Assembly (NCBI GenBank): GCA_012845835.1
Contig: JABAKD010000024.1
Location: 5,698,109-5,762,108, forward strand
Length of the DNA: 64,000 nt
Reading direction: 5' to 3'
Source: Undaria pinnatifida
Lineage: Eukaryota > Sar > Phaeophyceae > Laminariales > Alariaceae
Positions 34,160-46,607 of this stretch are shown in pieces. The position numbers were made by a program, and so were the translations under genes. Within the stretch, counting starts at the first letter, position 1. The number at the start of each line of letters is the position of its first letter. Under the pieces are notes generated by a model. That model was not told the origin of the DNA. It worked only from the letters and a program-made list of their open reading frames with translations, and searched no databases.

Positions 34160-35915
34160 TGTGTTAGGCCATTTCCGCAGGAATTACTCTGCTCCCTCCT
34201 CTATCCGTCGAAACTATCTGCCGGCCATCCATGCAGGCTTTGGCCATCCCTTGAACTACATACCAAAGACCGACCTTATCTTGATACAGTTGCACCATCA
34301 AATCCTTCTCTTGACCTCCTGACCCCCAATAAATCCCACAAATATCACTTTTTTTGGCAGACGCTCCCGTCACGAGTACCCCGAAACTTTCCTCTGTTTC
34401 GTATTATCTCATCTACGCTCTCGGAAGCTGTCTCGGCAATCGCGTCGGCGTAGGATAGGGCGTGGTGGTCACGCTTCCGGTACCGCTATCCGGCGCATCA
34501 GAGGATCATAGAGTGGTGAACCCGTCGTGGCCTGTCATAGGCAGGCTTGTTGGAGCTACACGTCATGCAACCCTAGAATAGTGTGTCGATCGCCTCGGCT
34601 TTCTGCAACCGCACCTTCAACCGTACGCGAACACCCGGGTGATCATAGATTTCATATTGTACCGCTGGAAGAACGCCCAAGCCCCGTGAAGACGATGCGT
34701 CATCTTGATGCAGAGGTATCTGTCTGCGCTGATGGCCCCGCCTAAGTACACAAACGCTGTTGTTTGTATTTATACCTGGCCGGCTGCATTGTAGGTGAAT
34801 GACACAATCCACCGAACTTTGCTCTGTAGGCACACGATCTCTGTTTTCTCCTCGGAGACCGTAAGCCCGAACGCCGAGCACGCAGTCATGATCATCGTCA
34901 TCATCCTCTCCAGCCCTTCTGATGATCGCGATACGATGCCCGCATCGCCAGCGTACAATATACCTCATAACCTCTGCACCTCCTCCTCCTTCTTCCCCCC
35001 TCCTGCCCGTCGACTTTGCCTGTGCGTGAAGTGCCCTTCTCCTACCCTTCCTCTATTTCTATCGTCAGTGCTGCACCACGTTGTCCGTGATGGTGAATCA
35101 GCGAGGAAGCATTTCTCGCACACACTCGGTGCCGCCGTGAACATGTTGAACAGCAGCGGCGTGAGCACGCATCCTTGCCTGAGACCTTGCCCGACGTCGA
35201 GCTTATCCGACGAGCACTGTCCATCATCTAACGGCACACATGCTTGCATACCGTCGTGGAAATGGCGGATGACGGTGAGCATTCTCGGTGGCACGCCAAA
35301 ATTTGCAAGGACGTCCCACAGAAGGTTTCGATTGACATCGTTATATGAGTTGGTGAGGTCGATAAAGCACAAGTTCAAGGAACTGTACGTCGTCCGCAAC
35401 AATTTCTGAAATCGTCGTACTACGAGCATCATGTCCACCGTCGAGCGTTGGGGTCTGCACCCACACTGTTTCTCCAACAACATGTTTTCGCGCTCGCAGT
35501 AGTCCCTCATGCAACCCGCGATGACTTTGAGCCACGAGGGAGACGACAAGATTGCTGCCACGCTCTGTCCGATCTTTCCTTTTGTGAAGCACGTTAATAG
35601 GTTCATATTTCCATTGTCGCGGTACGAAATATCCACTCTCCTCACAGCGACCATGATATCGTTAAACTTTCAGAGCGTGTCCATTCCTCCTCCGTCGGCC
35701 AACACCTGCAAGAGCTCGGCCGGCAAACCATCGGGCCCTACCGCCTTTTGATTCGCCAGCGCCCGGGTCGCCTTTTCTACTTCGCACCTAGAAGAGACCT
35801 CGTCTTGGTCTGCACGGGGGCCACTTCTTACGCTCGTCCACAATGCTCAGATCAAGGGTCGTCGAATTGGTGTTAGGCAATTCATTAATCCACTTCACCC
35901 ACCGCTCGCGGATTT
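34160..35915 (-). pseudogene. LINE reverse transcriptase (degenerate)
   Basis: Read on the minus strand: an upstream segment with WVKWINELPN (about 35900), then ALANQKAVGPDGLPAELLQV (about 35770-35710), the standard start of a non-LTR RT. After a stop and frameshift come CGCRPQRSTVDMMLVVRRFQ, FIDLTNSYNDVNRNLLW (catalytic motif A, about 35360), GLRQGCVLTPLLFNMF (motif B, about 35170) and LYAGDAGIVSRSSEGLE (motif C, about 34950). In motif C the expected YADD is YAGD, loss of a metal-binding aspartate. A C-terminal segment (GGQEKDLMVQL, about 34300) closes the protein. The longest intact frame is 229 codons (34965-35654). No endonuclease domain or poly-A tail is visible, so it is a 5'-truncated, inactive copy. 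Confidence 0.9.
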
Positions 35916-35974
35916 GTAGTCAAATGGTTAATATTTAGAATAATGCGGACCCCCATGGCCTGTGGAAGAGGGTT

Positions 35975-36650
35975 ACATGGCCAGCTTTATTGCTTTTTAC
36001 GGCTTCGGGCTGTCTCTAAGAGCGAAATACGTATCGACCAATGGCAGGCCTTCCATTTTCCAATAACTTTCAGGCCTTTTCCAAGCGGGGGCGAAAACGA
36101 ACAATTGCGTCGCAATTTGCACGAACCGGTTGGAGGAACTCCAAGGCATGTGTGTACTATTTTTCGCGCAAAGAACCGAAGATCTGGCCTGCGTATGTTC
36201 AACATTTAGTAGCATCTAGCGAAAAACTGGGTCCTTCACTGAAACCAAGCCAATTAGGGCGAAAAGGGTATAGTAGCTATTTTCGTGCACCAAAGTCCAC
36301 ATGTCCACGCTTGCTTCAGATATAGACTCTGAAATTTTGCACGCAATTTTTGCTACATGCTTTTTCCGAGGATTGACCTCGGGGGGGGGGGGGGGGGGGG
36401 GGGTTATTTCTTATAATGTTTGGTCTAAGGTGGTTCACATTTCCCAAAAAATATCTCAAATGACGGAAAATCAGGCAAAACAAAACCAAAAAAACATAGT
36501 CTACAGTGGCATCTTCGCAAGGGCACATTGGGGACGTGTGCGAATTGCCACTGTTGAAATCTATAAAACGGCGTGGACATTCGCGGCAGGAAAAAAATCG
36601 GGCTTTTTACTTGAATCAGCCTGTAGTAGCAGGACTGTACTGGGTGTATA
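35975..36650 (+). repeat. dispersed repeat family A, copy II
   Basis: The most complete of three copies (others at 29.09-29.73 on the minus strand and 39.99-41.26 kb). It contains a long G run at about 36380-36402 where the other copies have CTCGG, so the run probably expanded inside the element. No protein-coding signal is visible. It begins about 60 bp from the upstream edge of the LINE remnant. Confidence 0.8.
36380..36402. repeat. long G homopolymer
   Basis: About 22 consecutive G residues inside repeat family A copy II, directly after TTGACCTC. Confidence 0.9.
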
Positions 36651-38220
36651 CCGTACAGTGTGCCTTGCAAAATGAAACGCTACCTGCTGATTTGGCATCT
36701 TGCGCCACACACTCCCCGTCCAACACCTCCGCATATCACCGATCTGACCGATGTGTTTTTTTTCGACAGAGGAACAGTTGATATTTCGCGACTGACTGTG
36801 GAAAAAACAAAAACACAAGAACAGTACAGACAGACGAACTAAAATAATAGATGGAGCGCACGAGCCTTTCTCTGCTTAGGATCAGCGCGCTATGAAAGCG
36901 CACACGTGGCACCTTGCTGCTGTCGCCTGAAAGCGTGATTCATCTCGGTGCTGCCCAGCGAATCTTCTACACCACATGCACCGTGCACGTACCCACGACA
37001 ACACCGACATTTGTCGATTGTGAAACCTGGAGGACCTGGTGTACGGTGCTCGTGAGCTTACATAGCAGACCCGCAGAACCGAGCAAGGTTGCCGACCTCG
37101 CCGTGTTCTGCAGGCCCGAACAGCTCTCACAAAACTCGTGGTCTCCCCATGATCGAAAGGCGTGTCCAACCCGACCAAAATGATGGGTTGAGAAAACAAA
37201 GGAAACCTCCCGTATCTCTTTCCTTATTGTGGAGGTCGATTAGCCCTCTCTTATCCGTACTGTTCTCTTATATTCCCTCTGTACACAGGGCACCCACAGC
37301 TTAATTTGTAAAAGGGTTGAACAATGGGTGATGTAATACGTTGGAGTGGCCAAGGCTACTGTTCGGAGGGATGACACTTCTTTTGACCACCTTTCTTTTT
37401 CAACTACCTAGTTTAGGCCACATCCAAAACCGAACATACAGTCCATATTTTTTGTTGGCGCAAAGCTAAACTGATTTTTTCAATGTGGTGAATGTTTTTA
37501 AAGGCCGAAATATATTTCTGTGACGAGTCGCGCGAGTGGCTCTCAGTTTCATAAAAAACAACCTCCAGGGTGCCTTCTGCCGTGAGTGTAGCCTGTGTCA
37601 GGATTTCTAACCCGTGCTAGCTCTTGGTCGCTACAGCCATAATATTATTGACGGGGCTCATCAACCCAAAATCCTGGGATGGTCATTCTGGTTCTGAAAT
37701 ATGATCTGTTTGTTCCATGCCAAGGCCATGCATTTATTTACCTTGTCTCTCCATAAGTTTCTCCGAAATTGTTTTTGCGTGGGGTGCAAAGCTCATGTGT
37801 AAACTAGCGGAAACACAACGTGGTGCAGCGCTACCGCATGGCGGGCTTCAACCTCGAACACACCAGTTAGTATTATACGCCAAAGTGTTGGTGCCGGTAT
37901 GGACAAAGGGGAAGGAGCATTAAAGAAGAGGAGATGATCACTCCTCATAATGTTCCCCTACGACCAAACAATTCCCACGATGTCGGGCTAGCTCAACGGC
38001 ATTGGCCAGCATCTCAGATCGGTTAATCAACCATTTAGGAACTGGAGCAGACCTTTTGGTAGCAAAGCAGCTTGAAAAATGATCAGATATCGTAGTTGTT
38101 TCTCTAGACCATACGGTAGTGAATAGTTGAGAACACCGCATCCGCGTTCTTCGTTTAAAGTGGTTCAAATATTTTACAAACGCCTTCTCTCTCCGCACCC
38201 CGGCCCCTTAACACTGAGCA
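36650..38220. other. mostly unassigned; one weak coding-like stretch
   Basis: A plus-strand frame at 36914-37183 reads SVIHLGAAQRIFYTTCTVHV and continues Cys- and Trp-containing to a stop. It is coding-like in composition but matches no family, and I cannot tie it to the gene that starts at 38227. The remainder shows nothing recognisable. Confidence 0.3.
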
Positions 38221-38226
38221 GCGATT

Positions 38227-41200
38227 ATGCTCACCAGAGGTACCCTCAGGGCGATCTTGGCTTGCTTTACGGCCGCCATTGCTTCGGGTATAAACGTACC
38301 GTGTCCCGCGGGCACCAAGGTGTACTCCCTCTCCGTATGGAGTGGACACTGGCTTGACGGGCTCATCATGAGATGTACTGGTGGCAGCAACGAGACAACC
38401 ATCCCTGAGGAGTTCAACGACAACCCTGGGGGGGTGGAGGATGCAGATATTTGTGCGGGTACTGGAGGCGTCCAGAGTATTCAGTGGGAGGACCCGGTGG
38501 ATTTATCCATTATCCTCTACCTCAACATAACGTGTCTGGACAATCAAACCTACCAGTTCGCGGACGGGTGAGCTTGTCGAACATGAATATAGCGTTAGTG
38601 TTGATATGGCAACCACGAAATTCGCACTTTCAGATTAAACGTTAGTGTAACACGGGCACCAGCCTACCTGCAGTCACGGATATGCACGAAAAGTACAATA
38701 CGACTCACGTTGAGTGAACCATAAGTTTTGCAGAACTGACGATATATCGCGTTCTTTCAAAACGACACAGGCAGTGATCACGGTAGTATGTAGGCCCACC
38801 ATTGGCCAATATTTAGGTACTATTCTGGAGTAGGTATTTTGTTTTGGTTTCTTGCAGTCGAGACTCTGCCTAGCCGGAAACGGTCCACGCCTGGCTGGCG
38901 CCATGATGGATTGGAATGTCATGTGGTGGTTGGGAATAAAACAACCCCTTCAGACGAACTGGTAGTCTTGCTATCATGTCTATTGCGGCAGAATACACGC
39001 TACCTTGCCGACGGGAAAACATGTTTCTGACTTAACAATCACACAGGTAGCCATTTCACAGGACAGATCCAACCCGAGGGAAAGGTCTGCTAGACCATGC
39101 AGATCGTACGACTCCCACCGTGCATCGTGAGCTAGACCTTACGTATATTTCTTTTAAGATTTAAGTAATCAAGTGGCGATCGGCGATCTGTCTTAGATCG
39201 TGAGCCTCTCTCTACTTGGCTCCTGCAACGTTCCCCTATATATCTGTGATGGGACGTTACGGCCAACGTGCATAGACTGTACAGCGCACGAAGGAAGCGA
39301 CAGTTATTAAAGGCTAAAGTGTTTCTGGAGGGTGGACTCCTTCTGATAAAAACCATCATAATATAGTTTCCATTTTTGCATCGGGGGTGTATTTACACGT
39401 GGTTCACGGGGGGTTCACCATGGTTGCACTTACACTTTTCTGCAAACCAGATTTTAGGATGGCGTATGTCGAGGAATCTCGGAATAAAACAATGGTACAA
39501 ATCTTCTACTACGGAAACATTTGTTGCGATAACCCGTTCAGCGTCGTTCTTAAAAAAACTATATGTAGGCCGTCCGCCATTGAGGCGCATGAGCCGAACC
39601 CATTCCCTCCCGGAACTAGTCTACGGCAACAGAGGCTGGTGTGTTGATCTTCTTTCATCTCGCCACCATGAAGATGCAGCAACGACTACAGAAGAAGCAT
39701 GTTAAGATAGGGGTGGCCCCAGTGTTCTGCTCAGACTTCTCACTGACTCGAGGAGCTCTACAAACCTCACCAAAAATCGTTTCAAAAATATATCTAAAAA
39801 TACAAAGCGAACAATGAGGCCAGGGCCTCGGTATTTTACTAAAACAACAATCTTATGAAGACCGCGAGGAGATCGTCAAAAGCAAAACACAGGCTGTTTA
39901 ATGTTTAAAGGTAGAAATTCTCTCGCCGAAGAATGGCTCTCGCCGTCTCTAGTCGAAAGTTGAATTATGGTACCATACTGACCCGCATGGCCGGTGGGAG
40001 AGGGTGATATGGTCCGTTTCCTTTTTTATCGGCCTCGGGCTGTCACTAGGAGTAAAACTGGTATCGACCAATGACAGTCCATAATTGCTTCAAAAACATT
40101 CAGGCCTTTTATCTTTCCAGGCGCGGGACAAAACAAATATTCGCCGCATTTTACACAAACACGTTGTACGTACTCCAAATCATGCCTGTATATTGTTTCG
40201 CGCAAAACGTCGAACATTTCGCACCTGCATATGTTCAATGTTACACACAGGAAAACAAACTAACGGGATACTGACCTAAAACAAAGAAATTGTTTGGAAA
40301 ATATACAATCCGTTCCACACAAGTTATATTGTGAACACCATTTTTGAGATATATACCTCTGATGCATTCGTTCCGAAACCGTCACGTTTATCCCCTCAAA
40401 ATAATGTATAGTTTCCACGCACGGATTGAGCTGCCCCACACGCCCCACCCCCCCCCCTATGATAAACTGGTGCATATATTTTTTTCTTTCCCAAAACCGT
40501 CAGATGTGTCCCCTTACAAGGATTTATAGCTTCCACGCACAAATTGCCCGCCCGTCTGCCCCCACTCCCCGCCCTTGCTCCCCCCCCTCCAACCCCGCTC
40601 GCTTTTGATCAAAGCCAGGCCCCCACGTCCTTCAAAACTCCGCCCCCCCCTCACCGGTTATTCGATTTACAGGATTCGCTCGATAAACGGATACATTTCC
40701 CTCCACAGCTGTCAGATTTGGTCACCCTCAGAAACGGGTTTTATAGTTTCCGCGCACAGACTGACTAAAATCACCCTGTTGACCCTGATAGCTACACTGT
40801 AGTTGTAAGGGGAGTGGCCGACCTATATCCTTAATGAGGACACACAACTCGTAATACGCGCGATCGGAGTATCACACACAGCTTGCGAATATGAATTTCG
40901 ACGATATCTTCGATCTCACAGCTGGAGTGTATTTTCATTTTTTATAATATACCCTGACATGTTGCACACGTGTTCTACATTGCCGTTACCCCGAGGCCTG
41001 ACCTCGGGTTGTGTTTATATTTTCAACCGACAATAGTGGCATAAGGTGGTCTAACATTCCCTCAAAACATTGCCGACAAAAAATCAGACGAAAACGACAA
41101 AAAATGCAAAACACGAGAGGCGACGTCTTCCCGACGGCACATAGAAGATATGTGCAAGCTCGCACTTTTTGAACCGAAGAAACGGCGGGACCATTCGCCG

Positions 41201-43920
41201 GGGGATCCATTATATTTCCTTCGTTCAACTTGAACTAGCCTGTTTTCAAATAATGTTACGTAATTCCTCGGGTGCGGACCCCAGTCACTCATGATCGATT
41301 TCCTCGCAAGTGCTGCCGTAGGCCGGCCCTACAGAGGCCGTGGGGAGGAGCCGACTCCCCGCCTTGTGCATTGTGTATTTTTTCCGGACCGGCGTTGTGT
41401 CCTCAGTGTCCCCAGCGGAGCGTACGGCACGACTGAAACCCGAACTGCCTCTTGCGATGAGGGGGAATACGTTCAAGGCCTTTCGTACAGCGTCTACCGT
41501 CCGGAAGACGCCACCAGCTTCTCGTACTATCTCACTGATGTGGGGTTGATGTGCTCGTCTGCTACACTCGGTGAGCGCGTATATGTAAGAGGCTCGTTCG
41601 CAGTACACTAGGCTGATTGCTTTGTTTTCATGGCGCGTGCTGTGGCGTACCTCGAGCCTCGGGGTCTCCTGGATTGAGAATATCTGTATCTCATCTAAAA
41701 ACAGATTTTGGAAAATTTGAAAGAGCAGCGAACCTGCTACAAGGTATGTATGTGCACTCAATTGGGCCTATCTCAGCGGGCGTTGAACCCCCGTCCAATC
41801 CCATGGCTCAGGTGTACAGTCGAACGGGTTGTAGTTCGCAAATATTTGTTCCATGGCTTTGGGCGTTTAGCCCCGTTCGTCGCAACCAACTTTGCCAAAC
41901 ATTGTGGCCATCATATATCGTGTGCTCTCCGGGCTACAGAGGTAGCAGGTGCCATAATTTAAACTACAGATATGTTTGCATGGTGATTGCGCCTCTGTAG
42001 GACCCGCATGAAGATGGACAGCATTGGTTTTTATACCTGGTTAATTTTTCTACCTGAGAATGTTGAGGAGTAATCCACGCTGAAGCTTAGGCTGTACATT
42101 GCCGGGCGTGGGTTTCACATTTCTCGACCACAATGCTACGGGAAATCGGGTAACGTCACGTTTTACCGCCGCGTATTGGCCTCTTGAGCGAGGTAGATTG
42201 ACGCTCGCAAAAAACTATTGTGATGGCAGTCCGTACCAAGAAACCCAAACAAACACATGCCAGGTGGGTGGCTACTCGTGCGATTGGCCACACGTACAGA
42301 AAACCGGTGATCTGAATGTGACCCCCCACCGGATCCCCGACCTTTCTGACTATATGGAGCAATTGGTCGGGTTGAGGCTATAGACTACTGGTTTAGGGAT
42401 AGCAAAATGAGCAAGGCACATATTTCGTTGCTGAGGTTTTGGTTTCCTGGCTACAGACTACCCGACGAGTATACTGCACACTTGAGCTATAGTTTCCTGG
42501 AGAGTTTGCTCTCTGTTAGAAGATCTCATAGCATCGATACCACGCCGTTATCTCTTTCACGATCGTCTCCTTCTTATGATTAGCAGCATCAGTCATACCG
42601 TATCGTGCCGTATATCCCGACCCGACACTCACAATGTAACTTAGATGCTATCTGCACGGACTGCAGCGGCGATTCAACCCTGCTAAGCGAGGAAGACCAG
42701 CCAGAATACTGCGAGTTACCCACCTGCTCAGAGGCGGAGTGCTGTGAATCAAACGGTACGTGTGATTGATTATTGCTTCAACTTCAACTCATCATTGCAA
42801 TAATAGCAGGAATGCACGCCATGGGAAGACCAGGCCACCGATTAACTAGTGTACAGCGCTGCGGCACAGCGTTAACAAGGTGATAGATTCATGCGTATTG
42901 AAGAGATATTGTACGGGAACGCCGGGGGCGCTATCTCTGTATCGTACTGTACACCAGGAACCATGCACTTTTCTCCTGTATTCCGTCCGATGTCTTACAC
43001 CACACAGCACTCCAACGTCACACTACGGCAAAAGACACCTTCCCACCAGGCATGTTTGGTCGCTACAGGCGCTTGTGAGCGAGTTGATAAAACGATGTAT
43101 TATACCTGGTATCGTGAGCGAGAGACCAAACGGTTAAAATCAAAACAGTATTTTGCCTCCAAACTGAATGGAAGAAAATCCAATATCTTCGCGCGAAGCG
43201 TTGAAACACGGACGATCGGTGGTAATTTGTATGCAAAAACGCAATTAATGCAGGGTCCAGTAGGGTAAGGGGTCAACACGTCCACCCTCGGGTTAATTCG
43301 GAGGTGGCCGAGGGCAAAACCTTCGGACGTGCTGGTCAGCAAATAAAAATTGCCGGCGTAGACTCAAAATGCCTGATGATGTAACATGATCGCCCCGTGC
43401 CTACTCTGACGAGTGTATATCCATACCATAGAGGGACCAAGCTTACGGTATTACAGATTTGTATACACTACTGCACGCGCATGTTTCATTACGTACATGA
43501 GGTTTCGTGCGATTGGTCTCAATCCCCACCCAAACCTCTCTTGATAGCGAAACGTACCGAAACCGTTCATGGCAGCGGCGGAAATCGTGAAAATGTTATG
43601 TAAAAGACATTCAAAGACTTCGAGAATGGCCTAAAGGGTTCCTGCTCGCACGGACTCTAAACGCGAGGAAAACTGTTCCAGCCTTGGTGCCAGGTTACAC
43701 TAGAATATTCTCGGCTGACATTTTTACCCCGCCGAACCGCGATCTAAATGTGCTCCTTCGTTTTCATATGCAGCCAACGACGAACCTAATCGGCACAGTT
43801 CCCACCGTGGTAGCCGCGGGCATTATCCTTGCTAGTGCCTGGACATTCCACAAGATCAAGATAAAAGGGCTTGGCGGCAAGGGAGCGAATGGGTTTCAGG
43901 TGGAGGACCTCCCAAGCTGA
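38227..43920 (+). CDS. putative spliced type I membrane protein
   Basis: Six exons can be joined in phase: 38227-38567, 41407-41570, 42091-42263, 42584-42755, 42904 to 43074 or 43113, and 43694-43920. Every intron is GT-AG, with phases 2, 1, 0, 1 and 1. The start has a signal peptide (MLTRGTLRAILACFTAAIAS). Exon 1 continues with VYSLSVWSGHWLDGLIMRCT, reminiscent of a jacalin-type beta-strand motif. Exon 2 has CDEGEYVQGLSYSVYR and DVGLMCSS. Exon 4 has CELPTCSEAECCESN, a Cys/double-Cys motif. The last exon has one transmembrane helix (about NLIGTVPTVVAAGIILASAW), then a basic KIKIKGLGGKG tail and a stop. Total about 410-430 residues, secreted orientation outside. Family unknown; exon 5 is the weakest. 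A pseudogene cannot be excluded. Confidence 0.4.
38872..39027 (+). pseudogene. possible duplicated or decoy exon
   Basis: After an AG at 38870-38871 (another AG at 38855-38856 follows a T-rich tract) the sequence is phase-compatible with exon 1 of the surrounding gene. It runs RKRSTPGWRHDGLECHVVVG and later LVVLLSCLLRQNTRYLADG, then reaches TGA. The end resembles the end of exon 1 (IILYLNITCLDNQTYQFADG), suggesting an old exon duplication that now terminates the frame, or a poison exon. Confidence 0.25.
39995..41260 (+). repeat. dispersed repeat family A, copy III, interrupted
   Basis: The left part (39995-40260) matches 35985-36235 and the right part (about 40960-41260) matches 36330-36630. 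About 650-700 bp of family B sequence lies between them, so B appears inserted into A. The whole lies in the first intron of the putative membrane-protein gene. Confidence 0.75.
40335..40950 (+). repeat. dispersed repeat family B, main copy
   Basis: Three internal units (near 40378, 40494 and 40707) each carry ACCGTCA or GCTGTCA, then a CCCC-type or CACC-type string and TATAGTTTCC(A/G)CGCAC or TATAGCTTCCACGCAC. The right end has CGCGCGATCGGAGTATCACA and CACAGCTGGAGTGTATTTT. The same left and right features recur at 53.13-53.69 kb, and the right end recurs twice at 50.8-51.26 kb. Confidence 0.75.
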
Positions 43921-45900
43921 ACGACTGGCACAGCGGGTTCTCCCTCGGACTGAAAATAGGCCACGCTAAGTTCGGACTTACAGTCGCAATAATACGTGTA
44001 CCTTTGTACATAGCACCAATCTACGGCGGAGATGGCACGTTTTGGGTTATATAGATTCTTCCTGGCGGGGTAGTACTCCGCGTCAACCATCGGAAACCCT
44101 GAATATTTTGCCATTTCCTCTTGTGCTCTGCACGTTTTATTTTTTGGAGTTACGGATTGCGTCATCAATTGATGCCCAAGAACCTCGGATCGTTCAAAGT
44201 GAAGTAGTTCCAGATGATATCAACTGATAAAACAGAAGGGACTACCTGATGTATTCTATGTATACAAGGTTTTCCTCGGTGGAAGGGGGTTGGCGTGGAA
44301 TCCATGGGGGGTCTCAGGTTGGAAAGGGGGAACACAGAGGTTTGTGTACACGGTGCTAGGGCCAGGTACGACAACAACAAAAAAGCTTGAAAACAGAAGA
44401 TGCGATATGTAGCCACCGTGCAAATAACCGGGAAATCAGCCGACCTGCCAAAACAAGCCCATATAGTGAAGTATGTACCTGATAAACGAAGCACTCAAAA
44501 CCTGGCATCGACCAGCCTTTCATACTCACGTATCTAGACTATCTTGTTCGGTTGATCGGTCGCCTCTGAGAATGGTTTGCATAGCTTTCATTGCAGGTGT
44601 TGGGATTGCTCGAACCACACCTGTCTTCTACGGGAATCCACGGCGAAGGTAGAATGCCAGAGATAAATAGCAGTTTGCGACACTAGTCAAACCTGGACTT
44701 CTGTACTCCGGTCATCGTGGACTCCGCGGGGTAGACTGCTCAAAGCCACAACATGGGTAGAAGGCAACTTTCACGTTGAGCGGTAGTTGGAGATTCTCTC
44801 TGTACCGCAGAGCGTAAAACGTTCGCGGACAACACGTATTTTTGTCGGGGCTCCTCTGAAGAGCCGCCCAATGTATTGGCAGTCCATGCTGAGTAACATT
44901 TTCGTATATATATTTCAATCTCCGGGAATGTTTGTTGCAGTGCACGTACCTAGTACTGGAGTAACCAGCGAACACAACCAAGACAACCAGAGATCTGCCG
45001 TACAATGTCCTGTGAAGAGTGCAGGGGGTTGCCTCATTTCGAAACATGAAGGCGATGTGGATGGAGTTCGAGCCCCTCTGTACACCATGAGGTGACACGT
45101 AGCGATAAGGCCTGGGGAGGACCGGGGAGTTCTGTTGTTGAAACCAATTTCAATAAGCTCAAGAAGGGCTGGATGCCGGTAAAAATCTTATCGTTCTCCA
45201 TCTCCCGTTCTTGTAGTTATAATACAGGGAGAAGTTGCGCCATGTTGCCGGGGTATTTCGAGTTGCTTTTTCGGATTAAACCAATGCATACGTTGCGTGC
45301 AGGCCGTTACAGAACTCGTGAGATGGTGCAGTGAGGTACATCCAGCAATATTGGAAGAGACTCATCGAGCGCCGAGCCTATGCGTAGACGGGGACGTGGA
45401 CGCGTGTCCGATATAGCGTTCCGTCTCTCGGTGTTTTTTGTTCACACCATCAACCGTGGATGCCTTTTCTTTGTTGTGGGGCATTTGAACCGCCGCCAAC
45501 GGCATACTCCAATGCTTGAGACGTAGATTATATTTTGTCCGTATGTATGAGACATGGTCGCACGTCGGAAGACTGATGTGTGCAGGTCCAGGATGGGGTG
45601 TGCATGGGACGATGTCAGGTAAATGTACCTGAGAACAATGAAGACAATGAAAATACCTTAGCAAAGAGAAATTGAACAAGGAACACGCATAGGGCTTTAC
45701 GAGGGGACGAACGGGCTCTTTATGCAGGCCCCGGACGAGGCCCTGCCCTTGAAGAAAGGACCCGCCGTTCTTGTTGTGTTAAAGCAAAGGGTACGCCAAA
45801 CAACGCCGTCCTCAGCATGAACAATTGGGTGACGTTGCAGCTGTCTCAACGGCCGTGCCGGTTGGGAAAATGCACTGGACTCCTTGAGCCAACAGCATAA
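43920..45900. other. no recognisable gene
   Basis: Several short frames of up to about 130 codons occur on both strands, but none has a motif or consistent codon bias. The 3' end of the putative membrane-protein gene (untranslated region) would fall at the start of this stretch; no clear polyadenylation signal stands out. Confidence 0.4.
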
Positions 45901-45909
45901 CATCACGCG

Positions 45910-46070
45910 TTAGACAGAAGACGTTTCGCAGATTAAGTAAGGTAGGAATCCAAGGTGCCTGGCTGCGGCAGTTGCGTCTATGCCTTTTACGGTGAGTGTG
46001 CAGGTAACGTTGGCCAGGCTCGTCCCTTGCGGCTTCATGTCGTCCCCTCCGATCAACGAACTTCCAGACA
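45910..46070 (-). CDS. possible exon, unknown protein
   Basis: On the minus strand a T-rich acceptor (TTTCAATTAG) precedes a frame reading SGSSLIGGDDMKPQGTSLAN, then VTCTLTVKGIDATAAARHLG and FLPYLICETSSV to a stop. Third positions are moderately G/C and the alternating polar/hydrophobic pattern suggests beta strands. It carries one N-glycosylation sequon (NVT) and two Cys. I do not recognise the family, and the donor at its end is weak. Confidence 0.3.
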
Positions 46071-46607
46071 CTAATTGAAAGTGCCTCCGGACCCACAATC
46101 ACAGTTGTCCCTTTCCCTGCTCGCTTTTTCTTTACCTGTTTGGTTTAGTTTGCATAATGTGTTTTCTTCTACCCTACATATTTTTCCTTGAAAATTTCCT
46201 AGGTTGATGTTTTTCTTGTCTTCCGCTTTCGCGCCCACGGCAGTTAGCATTGCACGGATATTTTTTACTGTACATGCGACGAGTATTCTATACATAGGGT
46301 TTACTGGCTACTCGCAAAACGTTTTTGTTTGTTTTGAGCGCGTTTTTCACAGATGGGTTCTTACTGCGGCCGATATCCTCCGCCCATTAAGGGGATGGTT
46401 GACCAAACTCAAACCAGGGCTAGCACAGGTAGAGCACCCAAGTGACATGATCACCCAATAAAGGAGGGTTGACACTAAAGCGCACGCGTATTACAGGTAA
46501 AATCGGGTTTGTTGTCTAGAAAAATCACGCATCGATTGTACGGAGGTGGCTCCATGAGTTGGAACCCGTGAATCACTTTACTTGGTGAATCTAGGCCACC
46601 CCGATCA

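Noticed and set aside
34965-35409. 204-codon plus-strand frame opposite the LINE
   Set aside because: It is the antisense of the recognisable minus-strand reverse transcriptase.
38000-44000. Assignment of the membrane-protein gene to the jacalin lectin family
   Set aside because: Only one exon shows a loosely similar strand pattern; the remaining exons do not, so a family name would be unsupported.
46370-46460. Gypsy-type RNase H fragment (AADILRPL-like segment)
   Set aside because: Only a short stretch resembles the family; neighbouring RT and integrase motifs are absent.
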